Assembly (NCBI RefSeq): GCF_028554725.1
Contig: NC_071671.1
Location: forward strand, 65,776,001-65,840,000
Length of the DNA: 64,000 bases
Direction: 5' to 3'
Origin: Zeugodacus cucurbitae
Lineage: Eukaryota > Arthropoda > Insecta > Diptera > Tephritidae
Shown here: piece by piece, positions 39,001 through 50,189 of the stretch
Layout of the letters: every line of letters starts with the position of its first letter
Position numbering within the stretch: position 1 is the stretch's first letter
Notes under the pieces: generated by a model
The model's database searches: none
The model's input: only the letters and a program-made list of their open reading frames with translations
Told to the model about the DNA's origin: nothing
Program-made: the position numbers and the translations under genes

Positions 39001-39302
39001 GGGTCGTCATCAAAAGGGGGGTTTCTCATCCGAGGCTCGGTGTTTGTTTTCATTGGGGAGATTTTTTTATGTGGTGGGTCCCAAGCCCTACGCACAACCG
39101 CACAAGCGGGCTTCGCCTTCTCACTTTAGCTCGCCTCCAAACGGATGTCTGTTAGCTACCCAGGGGATACTTGGTCTAAAACCGGAAGTCGTGAGCTGCT
39201 TGAGTCATATGCAAAAGAATCGTTCCTGGCCACTCCCAAGTGAATGGCAATCAGAAACTTTCCTCACTTGCGTGAACTTCTACATATGACCCCATCCCCC
39301 AA
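36035..39302 (-). mobile_element. Complete RTE-clade LINE (3268 bp)
   Basis: It is flanked by a perfect 12-bp direct repeat, TCGTGGAGATTA, at 36023-36034 and 39303-39314. On the minus strand it has about 249 bp of 5' leader, one long ORF (39053 to 36063) and a 3' UTR of under 30 bp ending in TCCTACGCC and a short (AT)n tail. A single AP-endonuclease/reverse-transcriptase ORF, a very short 3' UTR and a simple-repeat tail instead of poly(A) are hallmarks of the RTE clade. The ORF has no stop or frameshift and the target copies are identical, so the insertion looks young. It lies antisense to retn in intron 5, where it should be removed by splicing. Confidence 0.93.
36063..39053 (-). CDS. RTE endonuclease/reverse transcriptase (996 aa)
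   Basis: The ORF is 996 codons from ATG at 39053; the frame is open 14 codons further upstream, but that extension has no ATG. The N-terminal third is an AP-like endonuclease: TWNVRTLN (residues ~31-38), QEVRWTG with the catalytic Glu (~61-67), GDFNARVG (~166-173) and SDHYLV with the catalytic His (~261-266). The reverse transcriptase follows at about 500-780: [35 protein letters not shown] with motif-A Asp (~633-641), GFRQGDSLS, and AYADD with the catalytic Asp pair (~731-735). The C-terminus has the [20 protein letters not shown] and [13 protein letters not shown] motifs common in this clade. It nicks target DNA and copies its own RNA into it. Every catalytic motif I can check is present. 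Proteins of this type are often mis-annotated as craniofacial development protein 2-like. Confidence 0.94.
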   Translation of the reverse strand: MKTNTEPRMRNPPFDDDPCKRTKDHDLRACTWNVRTLNWEGASAQLVDVLIQLKADITAVQEVRWTGQGRKKVGPCDIYYSGHIKERKFGVGFVVGERLRRRVLAFTPVDERLATIRIKARFFNISLICAHAPTEEKDDVTKDAFYERLERTYERCPRHDVKIVLGDFNARVGKEGVFGTTVGKFSLHDETSPNGLRLIDFAGARNMVVCSTRFQHKKIHQATWLSPDRNTRNQIDHVVIDGRHVSSVLDVRTLRGPNIDSDHYLVAAKIRTRLCAAKNARQQTQGRFAVEKLQSQPTAERFSTRLALLLSESTHQHLDIRELWNGISNSLHTAAAETIGLRQRQKTSWYDENCRSAVERKQTAYLATLRSTTTRSGWDRYRELKREARRICRRKKKEAEMREYEKLEKLADMGNARKFYEKMRRLTEGFKTGALSCRDREGNLVADVQSTLGLWREHFSDLLNGSESTTPGDGEPDSPIDDDGIDVPIPDHEEIRIAITRLKNNKAAGADGLPAELFKYGGEELIRCMHQLLCRIWSEESMPDDWNLSVLCPIHKKGDPTICANYRGISLLNIAYKVLSSVLCERLKPTVNELIGPYQCGFRPGKSTMDQIFTMRQILEKTRERRIDTHHLFIDFKAAFDSTKRSCLYAAMSEFGIPAKLIRLCKLTLSNTKSSVRIGKDLSEPFDTKRGFRQGDSLSCDFFNLLLEKIIRAAELNREGTIFYKSVQLLAYADDIDIIGSNNRAVCSAFSRLDKEAKRMGLVVNEDKTKYLLSSNKQSAHSRLGSHVTVDSHNFEVVDNFVYLGTSINNTNNVSLEIQRRITLANRCYFGLSRQLKSKVLSRRTKIKLYKSLIIPVLMYGAEAWTMTTSDETTLGVFERKVLRKIFGPLNIGNGEYRRRWNDELYDLYDDIDIVQRIKRQRLRWLGHVVRMEENTPALKVFDAVPAGGSRGRGRPPLRWKDQVQSDLASLGVSNWRQKAKRRNEWRALVDSAIIA

Positions 39303-39539
39303 TCGTGGAGATTAGGAAAGATTGTATTCAGATTTCTGGATCCTGAGAATGATTAGTTAGATTTGTGGAGATGAAAAAATGGAATGAATTTCGGGACCCC
39401 GAGTATGATTAGTTTGGGTAGTGGAGATTAAGAACTTGCATGAATTTCGGTTTCGGAATCCCGAATATTGGAAATTTTATATCTCAGAAACAAGCTAAAT
39501 TGTTATCCGACACCTAAAAAGTGTAAACAATTTTAATTT

Positions 39540-39850
39540 AACGGATTAATGTGAAAATGCAGTACCGAATTTCGGGATCCCGAAAAAAAATTTAGCTTCT
39601 TCACTAACATAAATTACTCGTTATGCATCCTTATAAAATCAAGTGTATTAAAAATAGATTTTTTTTTGTAATTCGGGATTCCGAATCAACCAAAAAGTTA
39701 CATACTAAGATTAAAGCAAGACTTGCTGTTTAATCCAAAAATGTCACTCCCAAAATATGCTTTAAAATATATTTCAAACAAAATAAAAATTTCGGGATTC
39801 CGAATACACATTTTCGAAATCCCGAAAAACGGGTTTTATTTATTTTTCCA
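39540..39850. repeat. Scattered TTCGGGATCCCGAA-like palindromes
   Basis: Right of the minisatellite the palindrome continues without regular spacing: TTCGGGATCCCGAA near 39565, TTCGGGATTCCGAA near 39672 and 39790, and TTCGAAATCCCGAA near 39813. The spacer sequence no longer matches the 58-bp unit. This may be a decayed part of the same array or independent motif dispersal. Confidence 0.65.
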
Positions 39851-41819
39851 ACTTTACCAGTTTTGCGTATTAAAACATACATTTCGTCATGTGATGTACA
39901 CATAGATAGCAACTACAGATCCCACTTCTCGTCCCCGCACTATTATCTGACCGCGTATTTATAGGATTTTAATGTTAAAAATCTGTTCAAGTTCTCACAC
40001 ACGGCAATGAGTTGGCGAGTGGTAGTGGAATGGTGTTCAATTAAAAATCAACCGAACGCTTAAAGCAAACCGCATTATCCCCCTCCTCTTTAGTCAGTAA
40101 AATTACACTGAAGCCTCAATTGCAAGTCTGTCTAAATGAGTATGTGTGGGTGTAGGTGGTTGGTTGGATGAGCACACGCTACATTGATTACTTAATTAAG
40201 CACGGGTGCGAACATTAAACGCATTGGTGATTAATAGCAACTCATCAATTGGCAATTTAATTGAACTTGTGTGGGCTAATGCAGTTTATCAGAGTGTTTG
40301 GGTTGTGTGGGTGTGGATGTGGGTTGGTTTAAATTCAAGATTTTGCCGCGAAACGTAGAAATACAGACAGCTTGTAGATTTCATTTAACTTTCTTTCTTC
40401 AACGCTCTTCTTCACTCAACTGCTGCAAAACCTGATTGATTTCCCATCATTAATGTGTTGCTGAAAAATGTGCGCTCAATTTATTGCCAACTAAATTAGC
40501 TTCGTATCTCCTTCGTCGACACTCTTTTTCGTTAATTAATGTGCGTTTAACATGATTTTCCTTTAGATACTTATGTATATGATCCTTTTGTAGCATCATT
40601 TCTCAGCAAATGTCCACTTGAGATGCTGCCCTTTTATTTGGCGTGCAACATATGTTGACACCACCCGGCGTGCATATCCGGTCCCAGTGCAGCATCCCTT
40701 TAATGTCGCGCTAGTTAAGTGTACTTACAAGCGAGAATACATACATACACACATATGTAAATATCAACAGGCAGCTGTTTGGGCGCGTAAATAATATGTA
40801 TGTGCATACTGGACATTGAAGTAGTGCTTAAAAATAAGTGCCTTCAGTTGAACCGGTTAGCAGTTTTTCTATGATTTCTTTAAGATTTCAAGCTATAAAA
40901 ATTGGGAAGAAATTAGCGTGTGCATTGAGTTGGAATCAGATTTTTATGAAATGCTGTGAGAAAAAACATCTTGTAATATGATGGATTTTATAGAAACTTG
41001 TTTTTAATTACGGGTATTATATGATCTTCAAAATTTTTTAACCGCAAATTAGGGTTTTATTAAAAGTTTATTCTTCTTTTCATATTTTACGTAGACCTTA
41101 CATTATAATTTTTCATATATAACGGTTCAATATTATCGGAAATTTCATAATTTTTCGTTATTTTTGAGTTTATAAAGGAATTTCATAAAATTTATCACAA
41201 GTAGTCGCAAGCAATGATACATTTTGAATGATATTGTCATAATGACCTCTATGCGACATGCCTTAACTGTCTTTATTCGGCACTAAAATTCGTATTTAGT
41301 ATCTTTATACTTATACTATTTTATATCATAGCCTGTGAGACTCTAAAACTAATTTGTGATTTTTTAAGAATCACCCTAATACACATATATTTTCGAAATT
41401 ATGGAACAGCGCTGATTATATCTTTCGCTTAATTTTTTATAATTTAAAATATGCAGTATATGCATAAGTATCAGACTGCATTAACACATTGCGTCCCAAT
41501 TTGAACAAAAATTTCCAAAAATATGAATTTCAAGTAGACGAAACTAATTAATTAGTTTCCGAATGTGCACTTCGTGTAGCTATACTATAAAAATATTGAA
41601 ATATTGCCTATCTGGAGTAATTTGTTTTTGTGAGATTTTGTTTTTTATTAAGTGTTGCAACTTATGTGACACATATGGCAACACTTCACTTTACACGAAA
41701 TCAAAAAATTGCTAGACTTTCTAACGCCTTAGGTGGTCAGTTGAAGAGAAAGGAGAACACATAGTAATTAAAGTACACTGATGTAGCACATGTGAGCATA
41801 ATTCGAATAAAAAGTTGTT

Positions 41820-42080
41820 TTCATTCTTTCAAAATTATTTTTTTTAGTGTTAGAAAATCATATTAAAAATAAATAAGAATTAAAATTTTATTAAAAAAAA
41901 AATTTATTTATTTAAATAATTATTATTTTATTAATTAAATTTTGTTTTTTTAAATTTACATTTTTGTTTTAATTAAATTTAAGATTTTCATTTTATATTT
42001 TTTGGAATTTAATTTAATTAATTTTTTTTTGTATTAAAATATTAATTTTTATATTTTTTGTAAATTAAATTTTCTAACTG
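41820..42080. repeat. A/T homopolymer-rich tract
   Basis: Almost pure A/T sequence of mixed TTTTA, AATTT and AAAT words without a fixed period. No gene or site is seen. Confidence 0.6.
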
Positions 42081-43419
42081 AAGTGCCATTTAAACGCTTT
42101 TTACTCATGCTTAAAACTCGTATAAACATAATTATGCGCTGTGGCATGCACTTTTACACACATAAATATGCAATAAAACGTCTGGATGTCAAGACTATTA
42201 TTAAATATTTTGAAGATGAAATTATTGCAAAAATTTCGCAGAATTTTCGCGTTTGCAATGCAAGTATAATTGAGTTAATTGCCAGCAACTACAAATTTTC
42301 GCAAACATTCATATTTTATGTGTTCCGCACGGCAACGCGCAGTCTGCTTGCAACAGTCACAATATACATATGTACATATATACATATGTATCTATGTATG
42401 TATGTAAGTATATGTGCATTGCAAACAAATGACTTATCAATCAAACTATTTTTAAGCAAATTATTGTTGGCATTTCCTGCCTTTACCCCAAAAATGTGTC
42501 GCTGGTGGCACATGCAACAGCGAAATATGCACCAATGCAATTGCATGCATGTAGATATGTATGTCGGTATGTAAGTGCTCGCTTATAAATATCTATAACG
42601 AAATTGCCGCTGTCTGCCACATTGTCTGTTGTCTGCTTTGTTGTATGTGGGCTCTACCGCTGCGCTGCCTCGGCTGTGGTTGCGGCTGCTCACTGTTGCC
42701 GAACGCCACGCCGCACATTCACTTCATGTTGCCCGCCATATTTGCCACCATTTTTTCGTATCTCAACAATCCGTATTTTTTTCACCATTTTTTGCAAAAA
42801 CAATTTTTGCTGCCGCTTCTTCAGCAATCGCGCCTTGGCGAGTTTTCCGCTTCAGCAAGCGCGGTATGAGTGCCTTATTGCTGCTGGTATGTATGTGTGT
42901 GTTTGTATGCGCGCGAAAATGTGCTGATGAAGTAGTAACTTATTTTTGGTTGCCGCCTTTTTGAAGCGCGCACATATTTACCGCCAATAAGGGAGGGTAT
43001 TTTAGTTTTTTATTTCTCATGTTTTATTATTTGTGAGCGATAAGATAAAGGCATGCCGTTGAGGTAGGAGAAATATGTGTGTACTTAGAAATGGAGTGCA
43101 AAAATAACAATTTTTAAATAGAATAATTCGAATATAGGTGGTATGATTTTTTTATACAGACAACGTAAACTTAGGTTATGTTTTACGTAGTTTCGAAATA
43201 TAAATTGTTTCTACGTACTACTGGCAACCTTGAATGTTAGTTATTTATATAACCTTCACTCAATATTAAATACATCGTTGCATATTATAATAAACCGCTA
43301 TTATAATATACCGCTTAAATCATCTTAACCTTAAAATGTCCTTCGAAAGCGACAAAGATTCATATGACTATTAAGAGTCTGTCCTATTTATTAAGAAATC
43401 TTAGACGATGTTTAGAAAA

Positions 43420-44250
43420 ATAATGTTTCAGAAATACGCTGAGTAACGTCAATGATGGCATCTGTTTGTTGCATTGACCTTTAACTCGCTCAAAATAGGG
43501 TCCAGTAAGACAACTATCCTAGCAGAATTAACCTGAACGGTCTGTGCCTACTTTAGAACACTATCGGTTGTAAAACATATTCTGTCTATTCTCCTTTTTT
43601 TCATTTCGAAACATTTTTCTTCAAGCAGAAAATAATCTGTAAGCTCATGGTCTGCCCCATTGTCTGCTCAATCTGTCAACCCCATTTTCATCAACTTTTG
43701 TGCGAATGTTGTTAAGATGTCTTTCTATAGATTATTTAGGGAAGAACAATGTCTACAATTTGTTATAAAGTTCTTTTGAGGATTTTTTTTAGGATAGGAT
43801 TCTATAAGTTATATACCGGATCCGGACAGCAAGGTCATCCTCCTTACATATCTTGAAATAATGTTTCGAAAATACGCTGAGTAACGCCAATGATGGCATC
43901 AGTTTGTAGCATTGACCCTTAACTCGCTCAAAAGGGGGTCTAGTAAGACAACTATCCAAGCAGAATTAACCTGAACGGTCTGTGCCTACTTCAGAACACT
44001 ATTGGTTGTAACAAATATTCTGACTATTCTCCTTTTTTTAATTTCGAAAATTTTTTCTTCAAGCAGTAAATAATCTGTTAGCTTTTCAATCCCATTTTTA
44101 TCTACTTTTGTGCGAATGTTGCTAAGAGTTCTTTCTATCGATTATCTTGGGAAGAACAATGTATACAATTTGTTATAAAGTTCTTTTGAGGATTTTTTTT
44201 AGGATAGGATTCTATAAGATATATAGGTCATCCTCCTTACATAGCTTGAA
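43420..44250. repeat. Tandem duplication, ~438-bp unit
   Basis: Unit 1 starts at ATAATGTTTCAGAAATACGC (43420) and unit 2 at ATAATGTTTCGAAAATACGC (43858). Long shared strings in order are GCTGAGTAACG, ATGATGGCATC, GCAGAATTAACCTGAACGG then TCTGTGCCTACTT, and TTTAGGATAGGATTCTATAA. Unit 2 is about 45 bp shorter, with losses around the CATGGTCTGCCCCATTGTCT and CCGGATCCGGACAGC stretches. No protein similarity is seen in any frame. The flank before unit 1 does not repeat after unit 2, so there are two copies only. Confidence 0.88.
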
Positions 44251-46098
44251 GCCGCAAAGATAGTTTTTCTACGACCATAGCAATGCTTTAGCAAATGTCT
44301 TATGAAACGCAATGTCAAAACATCAAAAATTAAAATCGTTTGTCAAAATAATATAGATCCGGCAAACAAAATGGCTTACACAATTTTCTTGTAAACTGAT
44401 CTGATATAATCAAAAACGATAGAAATTTATTTTATTATGTCAAATGTTATGGTTTCTAGTTCTTTGACGATAATGTTAAAAACCCAGTGGAACATTTTAG
44501 ATTCAAGAGTAGAATAAATAGATATCAAATAACCAATATCAGAGGTCGATAAATACATAACGTTCTCAATTAAATATTTTCCGAAAATTCGATATAATTC
44601 TCCATAACCCAAAAGCTCAATATGTGATTCATAGAAAACGACTACCCGGTTTGAAATTTATTTAGAATAACTCACCTAAACCTATGATATGGTAAAAATT
44701 AATGATCTTTATCTTAACTGAAATATACACTATATATTCCATTCTTATACACAGAGTATATTTCAGTTCTCATCGATTTAACCTTAATACTTCAATATAA
44801 ATTTCAATTAAATTTCTTTTAGTCGAAATAACTATATATACATACATATATATCGGTTTCATGCCAGTCGATCCCTATAACTAAGCCTGTCTAAATTTCT
44901 TTTGTGTTTATTCACTGACTAAAATAACAACAAAAAGGTTTCATTTTATTTTATAAAATATTCGTGGAATGAAAACAAAAGAGAAAATCAATTTAGAACC
45001 CATATTTATATATAAATATATATTACAGTGTGAGTGTGTGAGTGAATACGTCTGTGTTTAACTGTCCTTTTAGCTACGATTTAGTACAAGCATATTTAAA
45101 TTGCTCGCCAGGCATACATGTATAGATGTCTACAATAACAACAACAACAAAATCAAGTGATTATTTTTACAGACAACAATATCGGCGTCGAAGTTATGAA
45201 TCTATAGGTTGCCAAAACAATACTAAAGAGAAAATGAAAAACCAGAAGGACCTACAAAGATATAGAAAAAATTGTGAGAATGTTGGGAAAAAAAACTGTG
45301 AAATCAGAGATTAGTGGTGACGAGTAGCAATGCAGAACGTACTTAGTTAGTTAGCAGTAAAGATATAGATGTGTGCATAATATGAAACAACAACTACAAG
45401 TACTAACTTGTAGTGCAATGCATTTTTGAAGCCTTGAAGGTAGTCGTTACTACTGACATACATATAAATATGTCGGACTTTTATATATACTATATGCATT
45501 TTTATGTGCGCATTGTTATTGTAATTGCAATGAAATTGATATTTTTGGCAGACAATTGTTTGCTTGGGCCAAGAAGTAGCCTTGCATTGCACACTGCATA
45601 TACTTGTAGCCTTAGAGGATCTTTGTGCCTTGGGTCAGCTATAAATTAATCTCAAGTTGAGTTGTGTACTAAGCTGTGCGCGCCGACCCTTGTTGTTGTT
45701 GTGCTAAAACCCAAATATATGTATTTATAAGATATGTATGTGGATTAGTATGTGTATGTGTGTCAAAAAGTGCATAGAAATTAAAATTTTTGTGTTACTG
45801 CATTTTATGTGCACACGCATGTATATGTGTGTGTGCGCAACTGTGTAGGAGTAATTGTGTTTCCGCCTTGAGAATGTTGTTGTAGATTTGTATGATTGCC
45901 ACTTCCAGGAATTAAAACATTAAACTTAGAATAAATATAGAATAAATCTGTATGTGCAAATGCTTTTATGTATGTATGTAAATATGTATGAATTTAGAGT
46001 TTGTCAGTCGATCGATCGTTTATTTAGCACTATTTCACTCGCACACAGGCTATAACTTTGTCTGGTAGGTAGTTGAGGTATCAAATCTTAAGTTTGTT

Positions 46099-46260
46099 TG
46101 TATAATTTAATAAAATATGAAAGTCGGGAATAACAGAAATGCAATGAAGAATTTGAGCATACTATTGTTTTCCTTCTTCTCACAAAGAGAGAGCACTAAA
46201 ATTAATACCAATTCATGAGTACAGTACATAGACTAAAATCAATTAAATCAAGATGAAATA
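46099..46260 (+). repeat. 162-bp direct repeat, copy 1
   Basis: It starts TGTATAATTTAATAAAATAT and ends ATTAAATCAAGATGAAATA. It is the same length as 48571-48732 with one difference noticed by eye (AGAGAGCACT versus AGAGAGAACT). The two copies lie 2472 bp apart in direct orientation on either side of the candidate internal first exon. No terminal repeats or target duplications were found, so it is not clearly a transposon. Confidence 0.9.
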
Positions 46261-46399
46261 ATTTGTCCACAGCGGGTTTTATTGCATTATAAAAACATAT
46301 TTATATGCATACATACATATACATATATATGTACATATGTAGTATGAATATATTCCTATATGCCCATTTCATGCATGTCCCATCATCTAAGCGCATTTT

Positions 46400-47279
46400 G
46401 ATTGGTCTATCGCTCGTTTTTATTACCCCTAATTCTCACGAATTGGCTCGCAACTGTATATAAAATGACGAAACACACACACATACTCATGTATGCATTG
46501 CACTCGTTCGCATAATTAAAATCGAATCGAATTCGAATTGAAGAGCAGCAGCAGCGGTCGCAGCTCTCACTGTGCGTCTGCGCCGCCTCTCCCGCGGTCA
46601 TCACGCAGCCACATGCACACACACACGCATTTGCTGGGCGATGCAAACAGGTTTCCGCTGCTTGATTTCTTTATTATGACGTCGCAGTCGTCGCTCGCGT
46701 CAGCAGCAGCAGCAGCGACGTAGTGGCCGCCTTCGCCGTGGGCTGCTGCTGGCCTTCCTTCATTTTTATTGCCTCCGCAGTCCGCATTATCAGGTCATTT
46801 TCCAGAAGTGTCGCTCTTTACCGTTTCTAAATGCGCTCAGCGTGCATTCGTGTGTGTGTGTGCAACCATTCATCAGCATAATTTTCGGCATTTGATGTCC
46901 CTCACTTCGATGAATGGTCTGGTCTGTCTGCTCGCTCGTTCGATCGGCTTGTCTGCCTGCCTTCTTGGCAGCGCCTTTTCGTGTGTGCATACATGCGTTG
47001 GTATGTGTGTGTGTGGATTTATTGCTTTCATTGTGTTTGTTGTCTGTCTGCCTGCCTGCCGTCGCCGGTGCGTGCGTGTGTTCGATTGTTATTTTATAAT
47101 GTGCATCTTGCAGTGCATTCAGTTGATTGACGACCTTTGATATCGTAGCATCGTCAACGCGATCACTCGGGTGATTTCAAATGTGTGCATATCAAAATAT
47201 CATCTCATCAATTTGTCGCTTTAATTCGATTTGACAATTTTTCCACGGTAGCCACGAACAGTCTTAAAGTGTTAATCAA
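46400..47279 (+). promoter_or_regulatory. retn: Candidate internal retn promoter region
   Basis: A GC-richer block with CTGCCTGCC, GTGTGTG and CAGCAGCAG runs lies immediately before an A-rich leader-like stretch and the in-phase ATG exon at 47765. The composition shift resembles that before the distal first exon (6.8-8.6 kb). No TATA box or clear initiator/DPE pair could be assigned. The promoter role is inferred solely from position. Confidence 0.3.
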
Positions 47280-47764
47280 GGCGAACACATCTCGTGATTT
47301 GTGGCTTCTGCGGTGTGGTGCATTTTGTGTATGTGTTTTTAATGTGTTGTTGATTATTAAATGATATTTCTGAATAATATTTATAGAAAATTAAGAACAA
47401 CATTTTTGATAATCAAGTGCAGTGAATAAACAGTTTTCAAAACATTTAAGTAAAGTGTTAATAAAAAAAAATAAAAATTAAATAAATAAATTTAATTTAC
47501 CTATTGAATAATAAAATTAATAATTAAATTAACAATTATATTTGACTTAGTGAAAAGTGAGAAACTATAAACACGAAGAAGTTTCAAAGTTAATAAAGAA
47601 AAAATAAAATTTATATTTATAAAGCGCATTTAACATTTTATCAAGTGTCAAGTGTGTAACGGCAAAAGCACGTGCGTCTTTGTGTGTATATTTGGCAGTG
47701 CAGAGCCAAGTCTCAAGGAAGTTTATTAAATTAATATAAAATTTCAAGCAAAATTGATACAACA
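47280..47764 (+). other. retn: Candidate 5' UTR of an internal retn transcript
   Basis: Sequence rich in AAAT and AATTAA with many stops in all frames leads without interruption to AACAATG at 47762-47767. It resembles the A-rich leader before exon 1. The start point is unknown. Confidence 0.3.
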
Positions 47765-47794
47765 ATGCTGATTTCAGAGGATCAAATTCAAGAG
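47765..47794 (+). CDS. retn: Candidate alternative first coding exon of retn (10 codons)
   Basis: ATG in a good fly start context (ACAACAATG) opens MLISEDQIQE and ends GAG|GTAATA in phase 0, exactly the phase of the next exon at 50117. The joined product would read MLISEDQIQE-LYEINDDPK, placing an acidic SEDQIQE where the long isoform has SFEEQYKQVRQ before the ARID. A start codon, leader-like upstream sequence, donor and matching phase, 2.3 kb before the ARID exon, make a short ARID-first isoform plausible. The donor is weaker than consensus and no transcript can be seen from the sequence, so it remains a hypothesis. Confidence 0.45.
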
Positions 47795-48570
47795 GTAATA
47801 TTTGACAATATTTTTAAATATTTCAATAAATGAATTTTTGCTCAAATCTAATTTATATTTCGCAACAACAATATAACGGTTTTTTTCTCAAATTGCTTGT
47901 AAACAACTCTCATTTGAGTAAAAGCGAAAAAAATCATGTTGAAGTCTAACTGTTTTCTAATGTTAGACCAACAAAGCTTGCATTCAGATCAAAGCACAGT
48001 AGATAGTCGATGGCTTAACCCCTTTATGAAATTTTTAGACTTTTTAATAGACACTTTCGAAAAACTAGTAAATTTCATTGATTTCAAAGGTCAACAAAAG
48101 TTATTTAAGTGGAATATAATAAATAATAGTAATACTAGTTTTTTCAAAATTACAATTATGCTTCATATGTATAAAATACGGAAAATTCCATCAGATAAAA
48201 AATAATAGATTATTGTAACATATTCCATAAATTTCTGCTAATTTCTTGACTTACCTTACCATCCTGGAATACCAAGCATTCTTAATTTGCCTTAGTACCT
48301 GCGTATGAGAAGATAAAAATATGCAAAATAATTATAAAGTCGTCAACATTTTTTTGCTTGTTATAAATACAGAATTGTATATTTACTAAAAATTAATTTA
48401 ATTAATTACTAATTTACCGAAATTTAGTATAATTAAGATAATTATATCGATAATTTGCAGTTCCTTTTAAACAAGTTGCTTGATAGATAATTCACTTTTT
48501 TACTAAAAACTTCAAATAGCAAGTTTTTAGTATTTCTTATATCAGCGATCACAATTATAGGATCATAGCC

Positions 48571-48732
48571 TGTATAATTTAATAAAATATGAAAGTCGGG
48601 AATAACAGAAATGCAATGAAGAATTTGAGCATACTATTGTTTTCCTTCTTCTCACAAAGAGAGAGAACTAAAATTAATACCAATTCATGAGTACAGTACA
48701 TAGACTAAAATCAATTAAATCAAGATGAAATA
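48571..48732 (+). repeat. 162-bp direct repeat, copy 2
   Basis: Partner of 46099-46260. Downstream of it, a more diverged similarity may continue (GCCGGTATTATGGCATTAAA here against GCGGGTTTTATTGCATTATA there) after about 60 unmatched bases, so the original duplicated unit may have been longer. Confidence 0.9.
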
Positions 48733-50116
48733 CCGTCGGCAATTTTAATATTTCACTTTAGTTTCAAATTATAACGCTGGGAAAATTGTATACCGCCGGT
48801 ATTATGGCATTAAAAAAATATTTTTATGACGTACAAATGAGATTACAACTAATTTCTTAGTTTCATAATTTTTTTTTTCAAAAAACAAGAATTAAATATT
48901 TCATTAATTTTTTAAGTATAAAAAATTATTAGTTTTTTTTTTAATTTGATAAATAAATTTTTCTCTTTAATTTCATTTGTTCATCTTCTCCACTTCTTAC
49001 AAGGTACTTCTCTATCTCCTCCATTCAATGAAGTACTCATTATTTATAGAGCCTCCTTTGCCCCACAAAATGTCAAGCCAATAATGATTACAAGATTATT
49101 ACTACTTGAATGCTGACAGTAGCTATTACATGTCTATACAACACTGATTTGTCAGTCGTTGCAACCCTCCAATAAAATAAAATGCAACATACTTATGCTA
49201 GAGTACAGCAAGCAACAAACTGTTTGTTCACACCATTTTTTTCTGCCACTTCAAATTGTATCATAAAATTTGGCAATCATTGAATGGAATACAAAGAGAA
49301 ATACACACATAGTATATGAAAAGGTGTTAGGTGATCCTTGACAACCCCAAAGGACATTGAACACGCAAAAAAAAAACACAAAAACAATCAATGAATGAAT
49401 GAACTCACACATAGGTGAGGGGCGCTTGCGTGTTGCGGTGGAAATTTTCAAAAAAAATTGTACAATCAGTTAACATGGCTTGCGCTACTGCAGGGATGCT
49501 AAGGATATATACGGGAGAGAAGCACAATTTCATTTGAGATAAGAAAGGTCACGTGTGTTTTCATGTACCTTTGATTGCATTGTTGTTGTCACATTTTTTC
49601 CACTCATTGCACTTTGAATGCTGTCATATACATTTTGGGGTTCACTGATTGGTTGGGCGGTTGTGTGCAACACCTCAGGTGTGGTAGCAACTCAGAAGAG
49701 CCCAAGACAATTTTTTTAGTTTTTTGAATGAAAATTCGGTGTTTTGCTGTTAGCACATGCCAAAAAAGGCGTGAATTGTAATGTTGTTGTTGTTTTATAT
49801 GATTACTTGCAACTTGTGGCAAATCGAATAGGGGTAGCATACAACATACAGTGCTCAGGGGGTACACATATCTCTAAATCTAACGAGCATCAAATTGGTG
49901 GTTACTGTGCGCCTCTGCGTTGTTCTGTGGTGCCAAAATTGTGTTCATTGTGCTAATTTTGACCTTTGAGGTCAAGCTCGTGTTTTCGGTTGTGTCTTCA
50001 TTTGCTAATCGCTGTGGTTTTGTATATATTTTTTACAGCCTTTTTATTATCTTCCCTGAACAATACAAGTCATTTATAATTCATTTTCTTCCTCTTTTTT
50101 TTTTTCTATTTTACAG

Positions 50117-50189
50117 CTTTACGAGATCAACGATGATCCGAAAAGAAAAGAATTTCTGGATGACTTATTTTCATTTATGCAAAAGAGAG
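50117..50189 (+). CDS. retn: retn coding exon 6 (ARID, first part)
   Basis: TATTTTACAG precedes the exon, which reads LYEINDDPKRKEFLDDLFSF then MQKRG (last codon split) and ends GAGAG|GTGAGT in phase 1. It covers about residues 359-383. This is the opening helix region of the ARID of ARID3/Dead ringer proteins and is nearly invariant from flies to vertebrates. ARID proteins of this group bind AT-rich DNA (PuATTAA-type sites). The short exon is flanked by introns of 15.6 and 10 kb. Confidence 0.96.

Larger units (their letters stand above)
35884..39480. repeat. ~58-bp minisatellite, split by the RTE insertion
   Basis: Units read ATTTCGGGATCCCGAG, then AATGATTAGTTTGGTTAGTG, then GAGAT(T)A(A)GAAA, then GAATGAATTC. 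Palindrome cores start at about 35931, 35993, 39333, 39389 and 39445. Removing the 3268-bp LINE plus one 12-bp target copy (36035-39314) places the cores 56-62 bp apart in one continuous array of about five units. The array has diverged by point changes (GGATCTCGAG, GGATCCTGAG, GGACCCCGAG). It may have served as a favoured insertion target, but one event does not show that. Confidence 0.82.
34498..50116 (+). other. retn: retn intron 5 (~15.6 kb)
   Basis: GTGAGT donor to TATTTTACAG acceptor. It holds the minisatellite and complete RTE LINE (35.9-39.8 kb), AT-rich DNA at 40.8-42.1 kb, a tandem duplication at 43.4-44.3 kb, and a GC-richer block at 46.4-47.2 kb followed by a candidate internal leader and first exon (47.28-47.79 kb). 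The 162-bp repeat pair flanks that block. I see nothing definable at 39.85-41.8, 44.3-46.1 or 48.75-50.1 kb apart from microsatellites and T-rich tracts. Confidence 0.75.

Noticed and set aside
36113..39289. Several plus-strand frames of 60-126 codons
   Set aside because: Antisense shadows of the RTE ORF; none has domain similarity.
42083..42574. 163-codon plus-strand frame
   Set aside because: Its second half is a translated TATGTA/CATA microsatellite and no domain is visible; no splice or start context supports it.
45126..45314. 62-codon plus-strand frame near a TTTTTACAG acceptor-like site
   Set aside because: The frame after the acceptor-like site stops soon in the relevant phase and resembles no retn segment; likely chance.
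47936..48205. 89-codon plus-strand frame just after the candidate internal first exon
   Set aside because: Not in frame with the exon (read-through from 47794 meets a TGA before it), low-complexity N/K/F-rich composition and no family resemblance.
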